Assembly (NCBI GenBank): GCA_032358165.1
Contig: JAALGY010000036.1
Span: forward strand, 1,488,001 to 1,552,000
DNA: 64,000 nucleotides
Reading direction: 5' to 3'
Source of the DNA: Diplosphaera chodatii
Taxonomy: Eukaryota > Chlorophyta > Trebouxiophyceae > Prasiolales > Stichococcaceae
A program made the translations under genes and the position numbers. Each line of letters starts with the position of its first letter. Positions within the stretch are counted from its first letter, which is position 1. Shown piece after piece: positions 52,001 to 63,900 of the stretch. Below the pieces are notes generated by a model. The model was not told the DNA's origin. It did no database searches and saw only the letters and a program-made list of their open reading frames with translations.

Positions 52001-52784
52001 GGCGACGGGGCAGTGCGGCACCTTCTGCGCCTGCCCTATGTAGACCTCACCTCTGCCCCTTCGGTAACATTACTGGCCGACCCCTTTCTTTCCACCGCGC
52101 CGCAGAACTGCCGGGTGGGCGACGGGGCGGTGCGGCACCTGGGGCGCCTGCCCCACCTGCGCTCGCTCAACCTGGCGCACTGCGGGGTGACCGACGCCGG
52201 GATCCAGCGCCTGGCCGCCAACTCGGTGGGTGCTAGTTGCAAGCGTGGCGGGCTGTGCAGGAGCATGCAGTCCTGCCATCAAACATGTCTCGTTCGTGGC
52301 GGTGGTCCCAATACTAGTACGTAGCTCAACTCCAGGCTGAATAGCTTGCACTGGAGCCATGTTTTGAGGACTGCCAGGCAAATGTGGGACAGCGACTGCT
52401 CTCAGGCAGCATACATCTCCGATGCTCTGATGCTGAGCCGGGGACTGTACGTGTCTGTGCTTTCAGCTGACCAGCACGTCCTGGGCAAAGCCAGTAGCAT
52501 GGCACAGCAGCCTGCTTGGCAACGGCGCATCGTGCCAGCCGTCCTCAAACACCTGGTATCATCCTCAAACTCCTGGTATCAGCCCAACTGCACAACTGCA
52601 CTGCTGTCTCCAGGCGCTGATGTCGCTGGCGCTGTATGAAACGGAGGTGGGACCCGTCGCCGCAGCGCGTCTCCAGGCGGTGCTGCCCTGTCTCCAGGTG
52701 CCTCCAGCCCTTCAAGTGCAGTGCCTTGGTGCTGAGAGTATCGCAATCTGGGCATCACTTGGCAGTCAAGTGGCTGACGCATAG
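46005..52784 (+). CDS. Leucine-rich-repeat protein (AMN1/Cys-containing LRR type)
   Basis: Twelve phase-consistent exons, 615 residues: 46005-46496, 47229-47331, 47742-47816, 48041-48091, 48513-48628, 49125-49284, 49846-49987, 50210-50343, 50903-51077, 51435-51543, 52106-52225, 52614-52784. A ~130-residue N-terminal region (MSSFRDRLFDIW..., LARLPPDLAQLVLDAL, an F-box-like position but not a clear F-box) is followed by about 14 LRRs of ~24-26 residues with the pattern LxxLxLxxCxxITDxGLxxL: SLAGCDGIT, LNLGWCHTV, LNLEWCSRITNAG, LNLDSCHATD, LNLDSRHVTDDGLAHL, LNLAHCGVTDAG. Such repeats usually serve as protein-binding scaffolds, often as ubiquitin-ligase adaptors; no partner is indicated here. Introns 2 and 7 need GC donors (CAG|GCACGG, CAG|GCGCGG). 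Three exon edges have second copies in introns. Confidence 0.9.
48430..48565 (+). repeat. 84-bp near-perfect duplication of LRR exon 5 start
   Basis: 48430-48477 and 48514-48561 match at about 45 of 47 bases, offset 84. The upstream copy keeps its own acceptor (CCGCAG). Reading continues open and in phase from copy one into copy two, so use of the upstream acceptor would add 28 residues. Confidence 0.85.
51125..51179 (+). repeat. Decayed copy of the 3' edge of LRR exon 9
   Basis: Copy of 51031-51085 (exon end plus donor and GTGTGCA) 94 bp downstream in intron 9; GACCTGTTTGGCGCC against GACTGTTCAGCGCGCC, then CATCAGC-ACG-CGG. The donor position is retained as ACGTGTGCA. Confidence 0.78.
51981..52050 (+). 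repeat. Decayed copy of the 5' edge of LRR exon 11
   Basis: Matches 52098-52167 with offset 117. AACTGCAGGGTAGGCGACGG against AACTGCCGGGTGGGCGACGG, and the TAG/CAG acceptor before it is preserved. It lies in intron 10. Confidence 0.8.
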
Positions 52785-54933
52785 TTTGTGCGGTAGACGC
52801 ATGCCAAGTGTGGCTGCTTCAATTCCTTAGCGTATGCTCTAGACATTTGGGTTGCTTGTGGCCTGCTGTCTGGCCTGCTATCTGCTGCATCCGGCCGTGT
52901 CGCGACATTGAGACCCTGATTTCTGGACGGCACCCATGGTGCACTGATGTACTCACACTGTGCTTTGATGCGTCGAGAAGCATGCAGTGGCTGAGTCAAT
53001 GCTGCCACTCGGCGCAGAGATGCGCAGTGTGACATGACGGTGTTGCTTGCATAGCACGCCAGCAGCCGCACAATGAGCTTCGAGTTGGCATGCCGTGCAG
53101 CATCTGCGCGCAGCAGTAGCCCCACCGCACACTTGACCTGCGCAGGTGCTGGGCCTGCCGGTGGAGCAGGAGGCGTGACGCTGAGCTGGGGCATGCTGCG
53201 GTTACAAGGCGGCAGGAAGCAGTCCCGGCAGCAGCAGCTGGCGGTGGTGCACGCGCGACAGCTGGTTGCAGCGAAAACCCAGGTGGTGTACCACAGCAGT
53301 AGCGGGGATGGCTGCAGAACCTCGTATAGTGTGTAGCGTATGCTTATGTGCTGCAAGATATGGTGGCCACTGCAAGACGACATGGCGGTGGCTGATGACC
53401 AGATGATGGCCAAAGGGTCAAGGGCATCAAAACATCGACGGGCAACACTCAACCAGAGATGCGCGCTCAGGCTCGCAATTGGCGGTGCCTGTGATGTGAT
53501 GCTGGCTTTTGGTGTGGGTAGTGTAGCATAGCTGTAGCATGTACGCTGTAGCAGAGCATCGTCTAAGATGCCATAACAGCACGGAATGTGCTGCCTTTGT
53601 TGTTGCTGAAGTCCAGAACAGGCAAGTATCTGCAAGTGTTTGCGGAGGCGCCGTCTTGCCAGGCTTGCTTGATTGTGGTTGATGGCTGTGCTATGTATGC
53701 CATGGGGATAGACTTGGTCTGCTGTGCCTGTAGTGCAGCTTGTTTCTGTCGTTCACAGTCTCGTGTCATCGCACGGTTGAATTGCTGCCAGATCCGTACC
53801 ACCGGACTGTTATTAGATAATCAACAGGAAGGACGATCAGCGAAAGGAAGAACTGATCAGTGCCTGGCACGCTGGCAAGTTATCGCGGGTGGCGACCGCT
53901 GTGGAGACTGCAATCGCCACATGGCGGCCCGTCAGCATCGATTGCTGCCTGCGCCGTAGGTCTTACTTTTTCGGCGGAGATCGCACCAGAATCCGGTCCA
54001 GCACCGCAGCCAACGGGGTGTGTTCGTCGTGAACGTAAGCTATTGGCCGGCCGGCTGTGTCGCAAGCGTACTGCTGCTGGGGAGGCCGTCGTGGGGCACA
54101 GGCACGCGTCTTTGGGATTGCCAGCCTTCTGCTCTCCCTGGCACCCTGCAGCGTGCCTGCTCCAAGTCCCGTTTAGACATGAGCACATCTGTGTCCGGAG
54201 TGCTGATCATCAGAAGCGCTTGAGGCGACCCAATGAGCTGCACAACGGCAGCGCAAGACAGCGCCGCGCTAGCTGGGCGAGATTTTTGTGGGTTTTGATG
54301 GTACCGGCCCGTCCCGGGCTGACCAGCGCCAGCCATAGACGCTCGCGGACGCCTGTTCACACTGTTGCAGTCGATCGTAGTCAACAGAGCCTGTGCGCAG
54401 AGCCCTTCCGTTACGGCGCACTGCCTACTACTACATACGGACTTCGGAGCGATTGCTGTGCTGCGCAGCAGCTGGCCAGCGCCGTCGCGCCGGCTTGCTG
54501 TATTGCAAGTGTCCGAGAAGGCCTGTGCCCAGCGATACAGGCAGTCGGCCCGGTGTCGCGCATTGCTGCCTTGTCACCCCCTCGGGAAAGCCGTGCCACA
54601 GCAGAGCCCCACAAAAGTGGCGCACCCGAGAGTGCCAACAGGGCTGGCACTTCGCACTTCTTGAAACCCTGCTACCCATATTGGACACACAGACTGGCTC
54701 GAAACCGTTGGCACAGGGCATATAGCTGTGCCTGACGCCGCATGCTGCACGCCGCAACCAGGCGCCGCAGCCAGTAGTGCAACCACGGCAGCTGCTGACC
54801 GTTGAGTGCACCACGCAGGGCGCAATCGCTGATCAGTACGAGTGCCCCTGCGGGCAGCTGGCGGCGATGACCTAAGCCTGTGGCGGCGCAGCGTGGGCGG
54901 TGCAGCACCTGAGCGGCTGCCGCCGGGGCGGCC
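52785..54933. other. Intergenic with unsupported ORFs
   Basis: About 2.1 kb. It contains a 289-codon minus-strand frame (52766-53635), a 79-codon minus-strand frame (53563-53802), an 87-codon plus-strand frame (53073-53336) and a 291-codon plus-strand frame (53860-54735). None has a recognisable motif, low-complexity signature or convincing splice context like the neighbouring genes. An AT-rich near-palindrome (TGTTATTAGATAATCAACA) sits at about 53807-53825. One of these frames could be a real small gene. Confidence 0.35.
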
Positions 54934-57900
54934 ATGGGGCTGTGCCTCTCCAGGCCGCAGGCCGGGACCGTTGACCACAAGAGCCAGGTGAGCATGCACG
55001 GGCCCGGCCAGGCAGCGCTGATGCTGGCGTTGAGACTGAGGGAGAGGCTGATGGTCTGCAGAGGTTTCATGCGGGCCTGTTTCGTGCGCAAAAGTGGTTC
55101 TCTACCCTAGCTGCTGCTTGCTGCGCTGCCAGCTGCGTCCTTGGCGGCCTGGATCGCCCCCAGAACGCTGACCTCCCACATTGCCCGCAACTGCAGGGCG
55201 GCAAGGAGGCAAAGGCCGCCGCCGGGTATGCCACCATTGACAAAGCGCCGCAGCATGACGACGCCAGCAAGTGCGACAATGCCAGCAAGCCCGTCCGGCA
55301 CCGCAGCGACACCACATCCATAGACTGCGACTCGGCGGCTGGCCGCCACACCAAGGATGCCGTGGCGGTGTGGAAGGCGCAGCAGCAGCAGCAGCAGCAG
55401 CAGCAGCGGCAGGCACACTCCAGTGCTGGTGACAGCACGGCAGCCAGCACAGCAGGCAGCCCCGGACTCCCTGCAGCGCCCAGCGCCGCGTCGGCCTCCA
55501 GCAGCGTCGCCACCAGCCTGTACAGCGGCAGCAGCGGCAGCGGCGGCTCGGGGCACCCGCGGCACCGCGCCCCACCTGCAGCAGCGGCCAGCCCCTTTGC
55601 GGATGCGCGCTCGCCCTTCACTGCGGTTGCGAGCATCGCCAACCCGGCGCTGGCGGGGCCCCGCGATGACGCCAGGGCGGCGACAGCAGCCAGTTGCGGC
55701 GGCGGCGGCCGCGGCGGGGGCCGCAACGCCGAGGTCGCGCACGACTTGGCGAGCGCCGCCGCCAGCTGCTTTGCCGAAAACTGCATCAGCCCGGATGAGG
55801 TGTGCAGCGCTGTGCAAGTCGCCTCAAGCCCGCCTCTTGTGCGCGCCTGCATATTCGGTGGTGTCGGTGGTGTCGAGGATCCAGACAGCTTGCCACTGGG
55901 CTGATGTACGACCATCTTGCATGAAGGAGTGTGGGGGCCTGCATTTGCATGCTGACAGGGTATAGCCCCAAGAACAAGTATACGCTAACCTGTACGGAAA
56001 GACCTTTGATCGCTTCTGCAGGATCTGAGCAAGGGGCCGCCGCAGCCGATGCCGCTGCGCGTAACAGACAGCACGACGGCGCTCGCGTCCACCCTGGAGC
56101 AAGTCGAACACATCGTGCGCACTTCCTGCTTGAAATTCTGCTGCAGCCACCCTTGGTTGACATGTAGCTACGCACGAAGCACAGCAGGCCCCCTGTAGCT
56201 TTGCAGACCAGACGAATGTGACGTGCCGCAGCATTGCATAGCCTCCTGCCGATGCATTTCGCTCCAAGCCTGAAAGCATCAGCATGGCAAGCCCTGAGCC
56301 CTCTTCTGCTGCAGCCGGGCGTTGTGCTGCCAATCAGCTGGAGCCGCTGGCTGCGGCGGATCTGGCGGGCAGAACCCTATATGTTTGCCACCAACCGTAC
56401 TTAACAGTAACCTTATACATCTTCTTGCAGCCGGGCGTGGTGCTGCCGGGGGAGCTGGAGCTGTTTCAGGCGGCGGACCTGGCGGGTAAACCCTACGACA
56501 CCTTCGCGCGGGGGCCGCCGGTGCCGCCCTGCGACGCGGGGCGGGTGGTAGAGATGGCGCGCTACGGCCCCATCGAAGGTGGGGTTCAGGTCTGAGCTTG
56601 CAGGCGCACTGCGAGCTTCAGGAGATGAGTGCCCGGCATGCATGGGCCAGAGGCCAGGTTGCAGCGGTGCTGAGCTGTGGCGGCTTTGCTGCTGCGGAGC
56701 CTGCAGGCAGGCTGCAAACGCAACAGCCCGTGCCTGGCTGCCTTGGTCGGTACCCCCATCGTGACTCTGAAGTTGCAGCTCTCATCGTTCCCCCTACAGG
56801 CCCATCGGAGCCGGACCCCAACGTGCAGCACGTCCTGGACCTGCTGTGCCAGGTGTTCCGCGTGGAGAACGTGCTGATCGCCATCTTCGGCGACCACCGC
56901 ATCTACATCAGGTGCGCTGCAGAGGTTACATCAACACACATCATGCACCTTGATGTCAGCAAGTTGCAAGGTGCCCGGCTGCCGAATGCACCCTGCCCCT
57001 GCAGCGGTGTGCAGCCGCTGCTGCTGCGCAGCGCGCATGTCCAGCAACCGGGCAGCGCAGGCTTCACTGCGCACGCGCTCTCTTGTGCGTTTTCAGCAAT
57101 TTAGCGCATCTCCCGGTGACTCTCTCCCGGTGACACTGCCGAACTGCTGTGCTGGCTGCTGCACAGGAACTCGAAGGGCTTTCAGAGGGGCGACTTTCCC
57201 TGGCGCTGGTCCTTCGTGAGTCCCCCTTGCATTGCTGTGCTGCCTGCTGCGCCTCGCGTGCGCCTTGCGCGCAGGTCTTGCCACTTGGCTGCTGGTCAAG
57301 TAGCTCTGCTGCATGCCTCTTGTGTGGCGATGCTCGGAATTGCCTCCCGTGCTGCTGATGATGAACAGCTGGCAGCCGGCAGCCTGTCCATGGGCCAGTA
57401 TCTGAGTGAGTGCTGTTGCAAGTGGGGAGCCTTCTTGTGACGCGCTTTGCGCCTGCTGCGCAGTGCGCGTGGAGCATGCTGCCGCCGGAGCCGGAGATCC
57501 TGTTGGTGGAGGACACCCAGCAGGACGCCAGGTGTGTGTGCTGTGGCAGCCGCCCTGCCGTTGTGCCATCTTTTGTGTTGCCGATCCCCACCTGCTGCGC
57601 TCGTCTGTTGCTGCGTTCCAGCAGCGGTCAACACAAATACGGTGGTCGTGTTCGTTCCTGTGCTGAACAGCCTGCAGGCTTGCCTTCTCACAGGCAAGCC
57701 TCCTGCGCTGTGCCTTTGGGCAACACGAGACTTCAAGCACAACTTTGCACGCATGCGTGGCTGCTGCGGCTGCAGCACGCCCTGATGCCACGGCGGCACA
57801 GTGGCCACAATCTCCATGGCTGACCTGGTGTAGGTTTACGGACAACGAGGTGGCGAATGGCCTGGGCGTGCGCTTCTACTGCGGCGCGCCGCTGCTGGGG

Positions 57901-60900
57901 TCGGGCGGCGCCCGGCTGGGCACCCTGTGCTTCGTGGACTCGAAGCCCCGCACCTTCGCCGCCGAGCAGCTCCTCATCCTCGCCAACCTGTGAGATTCCT
58001 TGCGGGTCTGGGCAAATGGTCTGGTTGGTTTATCCAGTGCTGTCGGCAGAGCAGCTGGCGCCTTTCAGGCTGGGCTAGGGGCGTGCTCCAGCGGCCTAGA
58101 CGGGCTCCTTCTCCAGCTCTGCCGAGAAGCGAGGACACAGTATTGCTGGCTGCTCCCACCCGACGTGTGAGCTGTGCCTGGGTTCTCTGTCCAATGATGC
58201 ACCCTGCTTCACGTCTCCATCCGTTCGTGCGAGAACGCTGCAGATGCCAGGCGCCGCATGTGGCAAGCAGCTGCTCCCACAGCGCAGGCCAGAGTGCTCA
58301 ACCTGCTGCGCACGCATGGCCGGCAGCCCCGGCCGAGCGCGCCGCGCCTCACGTGGTGCCCCTGCCGCAGGTCGGAGGTGGTGGTCCGCGAGCTGGAGCG
58401 GGACATGGTGGACAGGGCGCGCCGCAGCCGGGCGGACACCTTCATGGCGCGCGCCCTGGAGTGCTTCGACGCGGGCGTCGCCTTCGTGGACGCGTCGGGC
58501 CCCGAGTGGCGCGCGCTGCACTGCTCGAGCGCCTTCACCAGGGTGGGGCGGCGCTGGACCTGAGTGCTCGAGGCCCTGCCACCCTGGCCCCTGCAGGCTG
58601 CGCTGCTGCCGACGGGTGGTGGGAGCCTCTGCCACGTGCCCGAGCATGGCAATGGGGACTGCAAGGGTTGTGCATGTGAGCATTGTGGGTGGACACCCAG
58701 CTCAAAGCGCCCAAATCTTCTTATGCACCACGAGAGTCTCTTGCGAAAGTGGAATTCGTGTCTGTTGCCCAGGCCACGGGCATCACGATGGCGGCGGCGC
58801 GCGGCGCGCCGCTGTGGCGGCTGCTGTGCCCGCCGGGCGGGTGCGCTGCGGGGGGGCCCGGCGCCGAGTCCTGGGCCACCGCGTGCGCCGTGATGGCGGG
58901 CCACCGCCGGGAGTTCATGCTGACGGGGCTCACGGTCGCGGCGCGCCCCGAGCTGGGCGCCTTCTCGCTGCGCTTCAGGTGCGGCGGAGCTGCTGCTGCA
59001 TGGCGGTATCGTTTATAGGCAGGTGGTGCTTGCCTCGGCTGCGGCAGATGGAGGAGCTGTGATGGCGGCTGTATCGTCCACAGGCCTCCGCCACCAAGTC
59101 TGCTTCGACACCACGTGCACAGCTGAGCACGACTGGCGGCTGACACGCGTCCGTGCATGCACTTGGCCTCACGTCATCCCCATGCTCTGCAGGCCAGCGG
59201 GCCGCGATGCGTTGGACGAGCACACGCTGCCCATGGGCATCCCTGCGCAGGTGATCAGGAAAGCCAGAGAACAACTTCATTTTGTTTTACATGAACTATA
59301 GTGCCCCGGTTGGACCCCTCAGACGCTCTGACCACATCTGACATCAGATCCGCCCATCCAATGCGAGGCTCCTGTTCACGGTATGCACAAGTGCTCGTGC
59401 TGTGAGGCCTACGCCATGCCGTTCCAATGCACGCAGGTCAAGTCCGATGCCGCGGGCGCCGGGCAGTTCTACTTTGCGATTCTGGCGGCGGCGCCCCAGG
59501 GCTCCCGCGAGACGAGCTCCCACTCGTCGTCGCGCGCCTCCTCGCTCGCCAGCTTCAGCGCCCTGACGGCGCCCTCGGTGTGTAACTTTACAGTAAGACA
59601 CAATGAAAGTGTATGATGATTACAGTGCTGATGTGCCTCCTCGCTTGCCAGCTTCAGCGCCCTGACAGCGCCCTTGGTAAGCGTGGGTTGAACTAGGAAA
59701 GTAGCAGAGGTGGTTCGCAGAACTCTACTGTCAGACTTCAGTGGTGACGAGCCTTGCTGTTTGCAAGCTGTGGCGTCCTGACAGCGCCCTGAGTGCGCGG
59801 CCCCTCAGTGGCATTGTCGTAGTGAACCGTGATGATGCCTCTCCAGCTGGTTGTGCCTCACCACCCGCCAGCTTGAGCGCCCTGGCAGCGCCCTTGGTCA
59901 GCGTCTGCAGGACACACTGTCGTCGCCAGGCGTCACCACAGCCACAGGGCTCCGGGAGTTCATATGGACTTGCCTTCAGCTTAGCTTGTGTTGTCGTTTT
60001 AGAACAACAATAAATAGCAATACTTGATATAAACGGGGTACTTTGCACGCCTGCAGGCGCTGCTGCACCGGGCGTCGGGCGTGCTGGTGCCGGACGCGGT
60101 GCCCTTCGAGGGCCTCGAACTGGGCCCCCTGGTCGGCCGCGGCAGCTTTGGCCGCGTGTACCGCGGCCACTGGCAGGACAAGACCGTCGCGGTGAAGGTG
60201 CGGCTTTGAGCCTGAGGTTGGCGACCCAAGAATGACCGTCAAGTTGAGAACCCAGCCGCAGGTACCGCGGCCGCTGGCGAGACAACACCATTGCCGGAAG
60301 GGGCGGCACAGGGTTTGACATGAAATAAGACTTGACTTTGAGGCCGTTGCCATGTTGCGGCCCCACATCGCACCAGCTGCCTCAACACGTCCTGGCTCCT
60401 GTTTGAGCTCCCCTGCATCCGATCCGATCGTGGTCAGGCACCTGATGGCCTGGGCGCTCTGGGGCGCTGGACGGTGTGACTCCACGTGTGCTGTGTGGCC
60501 GGCAGATCTGCGGGCCGCTGGGCGGCGGGAAGACCGCGTACCCGGACGTGGTAAAGTCCGTGGAGGCGATCGCGAGCAGCAAGCTGGCGCACCCCAACAT
60601 CGTGCGCGCCTTCCGGCACTGCACCATCATGGCCCACGGTGCGCGCCATTGTTTGTTTTTTGGCCGAAATCACATGCTATGTTTGGCTGCCATCCTCGAA
60701 TGGTGCCTGTGCTATGTCCTGTGCCCACGGCTACACTTCCGGTGCTGCCGGCTTCCACAGTGTCCCACGCTTTTGAGTACGAAGGCGCTGACCACGCTGC
60801 GGCTTGCTCGGTGCACTGCGAGCTTTGAAGGCTATGTTGTCGAGGGGGTGGGCAGCACATCGCTTTGCCTGAGACGGATGCAACCATCCGCAGGCGGCCC

Positions 60901-63900
60901 CAGCCCCAGCGCCCCCAGCATGACGACGGTGTCAGAGCACAGCACCTCAGCGTTTGCAGACGCGCCGCCGCCGCGGCTCACAGGCAGCGGCGTCTCCATC
61001 GGCAGCCTGGCGCCCGGCAGCCCTGCGGCCACGGCCTCCCCCGCCGCCAGCGGCGAGCTGGCGGCAGGAAGCGGTGGAAGCGGCGGGCAGCTGGCGGCAG
61101 CCAGCGAGGGCGTCAGGGCGGTCAAGCCCCGCAGGCCGCCGCCGCCCACGTTCGCCAACCCCTTTGCCGCCGCGAACGCCGCCAAGCAGCTCAAGGCAGC
61201 GTCGGCGCCTGCCACCCGCAAGTGAGAGACCTGAACATCCGATCTATCGCTTGCTGCTGCATGAAGGTCTCGGCCTCATGGGTCGGACCAGTAGCCCTGC
61301 TGCCCGTCGCTGCTGTGCCGCGACTCCCGGCTCACACATCGGGTCCCAAGCGCACAGGTTACAAAAGTCACCAAGCTTGTGAATGTCTCTGTCTGGTAGT
61401 CCAGCTTCCCTTCTCACATGCGCTGTGTATGGCTTCACAGGCCGTCCTTCCAGTCGCCGTTTGCCGCAGCCAACTCGGCCAAGGCAAACACCAGCGCGCC
61501 AGGGTCAGGCGGCGTCAGCCCTGCACAGAGCACACCCGGTGAGCCACAGCTATTATGGAAACCTGTAGTGAGCGGCAGCTTGCCGTGAGCGACGCAACTG
61601 CTTTGCTGTGTGCCACACGTCATGCGGCGTGCACGTTGGGGCATTCCCCGGCTTCCAGCGCTGCCTCAGGCTCAGCAGATCGGTTGCGTTGTGCTGTGTA
61701 GCCCATCTATCAAGCCTGATTGCACCCCGCTCATGCTGTGTGCCATGGCTGAACTGCAGATGCCAGGGCGCCGCCGCCGAACCTGTCGGCGTTCGCCGCC
61801 GCGCGGTCGGCGGCGCTCGGCATGCGCAACGACAGCGCGCGCACCAGCATTGACGACGCCAGCGCCGCCGGGTACGCGGCCAGAGTCCCGGCTCTGGGCG
61901 CCGCCGCTTCTGCCGCTTCCCCTGCCGTCGCCGGCCCCCCCGCCGCCAACGGCCCGCCGCCGAGCTTCGCAGCCGACGTTACGGCCCGGCAGCTCAAGGC
62001 TGCCGCCGAGCGCGTCGAAGCCGCGCGGCTGCTGCAGCAGCTGGCGGCCGGGAGCAACAGGAGCAGCGCCGGCAGCGGCAGCGGCGCGGGCGCCACATCC
62101 ACTTCCAGCAGCATCGTGTCGGGCGGGAGCGATGCCTCCGAGGCGGACATCGAGACCTGGCTCCTGCTGGAGTACTGCGACCTAGGCACCCTGCAGGTGT
62201 GCCACATGCTCTCAGGAGAATTGAAGTGATTGCACATCTCGGCACAGCTCGAGCGACATTCAGGGTTTTGAGAGTCTGCAGCTGCTGCTGATGCTCCTTA
62301 CTGGCAGCCCACATCAGAATGGTTCGTCACCTGTGGGTCTATCGAAAGTCTGCGTGTTGGGCCGGTTGCCCTGGCAGTGCCATCTGGTGCTAGCGCAGGC
62401 CGCTCATCATGTGGTCCTGGTGTCCCACAGGTGGCTAGTGACTAGGGTGCTTCCTAGCGTGTCTGGCCGACAACACAGGATGGCCCGCTGGCATCGTAAC
62501 TTTATTGGGACCAGAGGTAGCAACATTGCACCTACCGTTTGACCTGTCCACGGGCCGCAGGCGGCTGTCGACAAGGGCTGCTTCCGCGCCAAGCGCGCGA
62601 CGAAGGACGGCCCGCCGGCGCTGCCGGTGGTGCTGGCGGCGGCGGCGATACATTGCGGCGGCGATGGCGTACCTGCACGGGCGGGGCGTGGTGCACGGGG
62701 ACCTGGCCGGCGGCAACGTGCTGCTGTGCAGCGCCGATGCCGTGTCCCACGGCTTCACCTGCAAGGCGCGTCACTGCACGGCAGCACCGCAGCCTGCCTG
62801 CCCAGCTGCCTCGCCCCGCCGGCTTCGGCGCGGCGCTGCCGGGGCGCTGAGCGCCGGCTGCCTCTGCACATGCAGCTGCACGGTCCCTGCACCTTGGGAC
62901 AGTGCCGCATGCTGCCCCATCCATCGCCCACACCCGTTGTGACGGCTGCGGCGCGTGACTGCGCAGGTGTCGGACTTCGGGTTGGCGCGGCTGATCGCGC
63001 TGCAGGGCCGCATCAACACCGACACCTACGGCACCGTGACCCACATGCCGCCCGAGCTGCTGACCGGCGGCGACCTGTCCCCTGCCGTGGTGCGCATTCC
63101 TGGCCCCCCTGTACCTCCCCACTCACTGAGACGGCGTGCTATGGGATGAAACCTGTAAGGCAGTGCGGCTGTGCGCAGCAGTCAGGCCGTGAGGCGCGCA
63201 GCGGTCCGAAAGCTGCCGCTGAACTGGTACAGACTAGGCTGCTGTCGGCCACATACAAGGTTGTGCCATTGCACGGGGGTGGAAGTGCTGGCTCACAGAA
63301 GGTCGTGCGTGTGAGCCGCGCGCCCGCTCGGTTCTCGTGAATGCCGTCACTCCCACCTTGTGCTGCCAGTCACATCCGCACTTGCATAGCAGCCACGCTG
63401 CTTGCTCGCGGCCCCTCATCACATGTATGCATGCTCTCAAGTATAGCGCAATGCAGGTCAGCAACTGTTGGACCCAGCCGTCAGGACGATTTTGGACTGA
63501 GTCCCTGGATGTCTCTGTCGCTGCAGGACGTGTACTCGTTCGGCGTGCTGCTGTGGGAGATGTACTGTGGCACACGCGCCTGGGCAGGCCTGTCCTCCGC
63601 GCAGGTACGAATATCAGTGCTCATACTCCACTACACTCCTGGGTGTTCATACTCCACTACACTCCACTACGCTCCTGGGTCAATGCGTCGTGCCTGGCGG
63701 CATGCACGCACGGTTAGTCATGCCGCTGCCAGCGGGGGTGGCCGCAGAGGGCAGCCGCTGCTGCTCTGCTGCCGAGGGCCGCCTTTTGAGAGCCCTGACC
63801 AGGATTCGCCAGCAGACCTGTGGGGATGCCGCTGCAGCCCCGATCAAAATCACTGATCACTGGGTTTTCCCGCCTCCCAGGTCATCATGGCGGTCACCAT

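Noticed and set aside
52766..53635. 289-codon minus-strand open frame after the LRR gene
   Set aside because: No recognisable domain, overlaps the end of the LRR coding exon, and residue use looks like antisense of low-complexity sequence; kept only as an unsupported ORF.
53807..53825. TGTTATTAGATAATCAACA, LTR-terminus-like near-palindrome
   Set aside because: No second copy or matching terminal repeat in the window.
53860..54735. 291-codon plus-strand open frame
   Set aside because: Long, but no motif, no codon-use resemblance to neighbouring exons and no splice context; chance openness in GC-rich DNA cannot be excluded.
55067..55915. 282-codon minus-strand frame with poly-Cys
   Set aside because: Antisense shadow of kinase exon 2; the poly-Cys run is the reverse of the CAG run.
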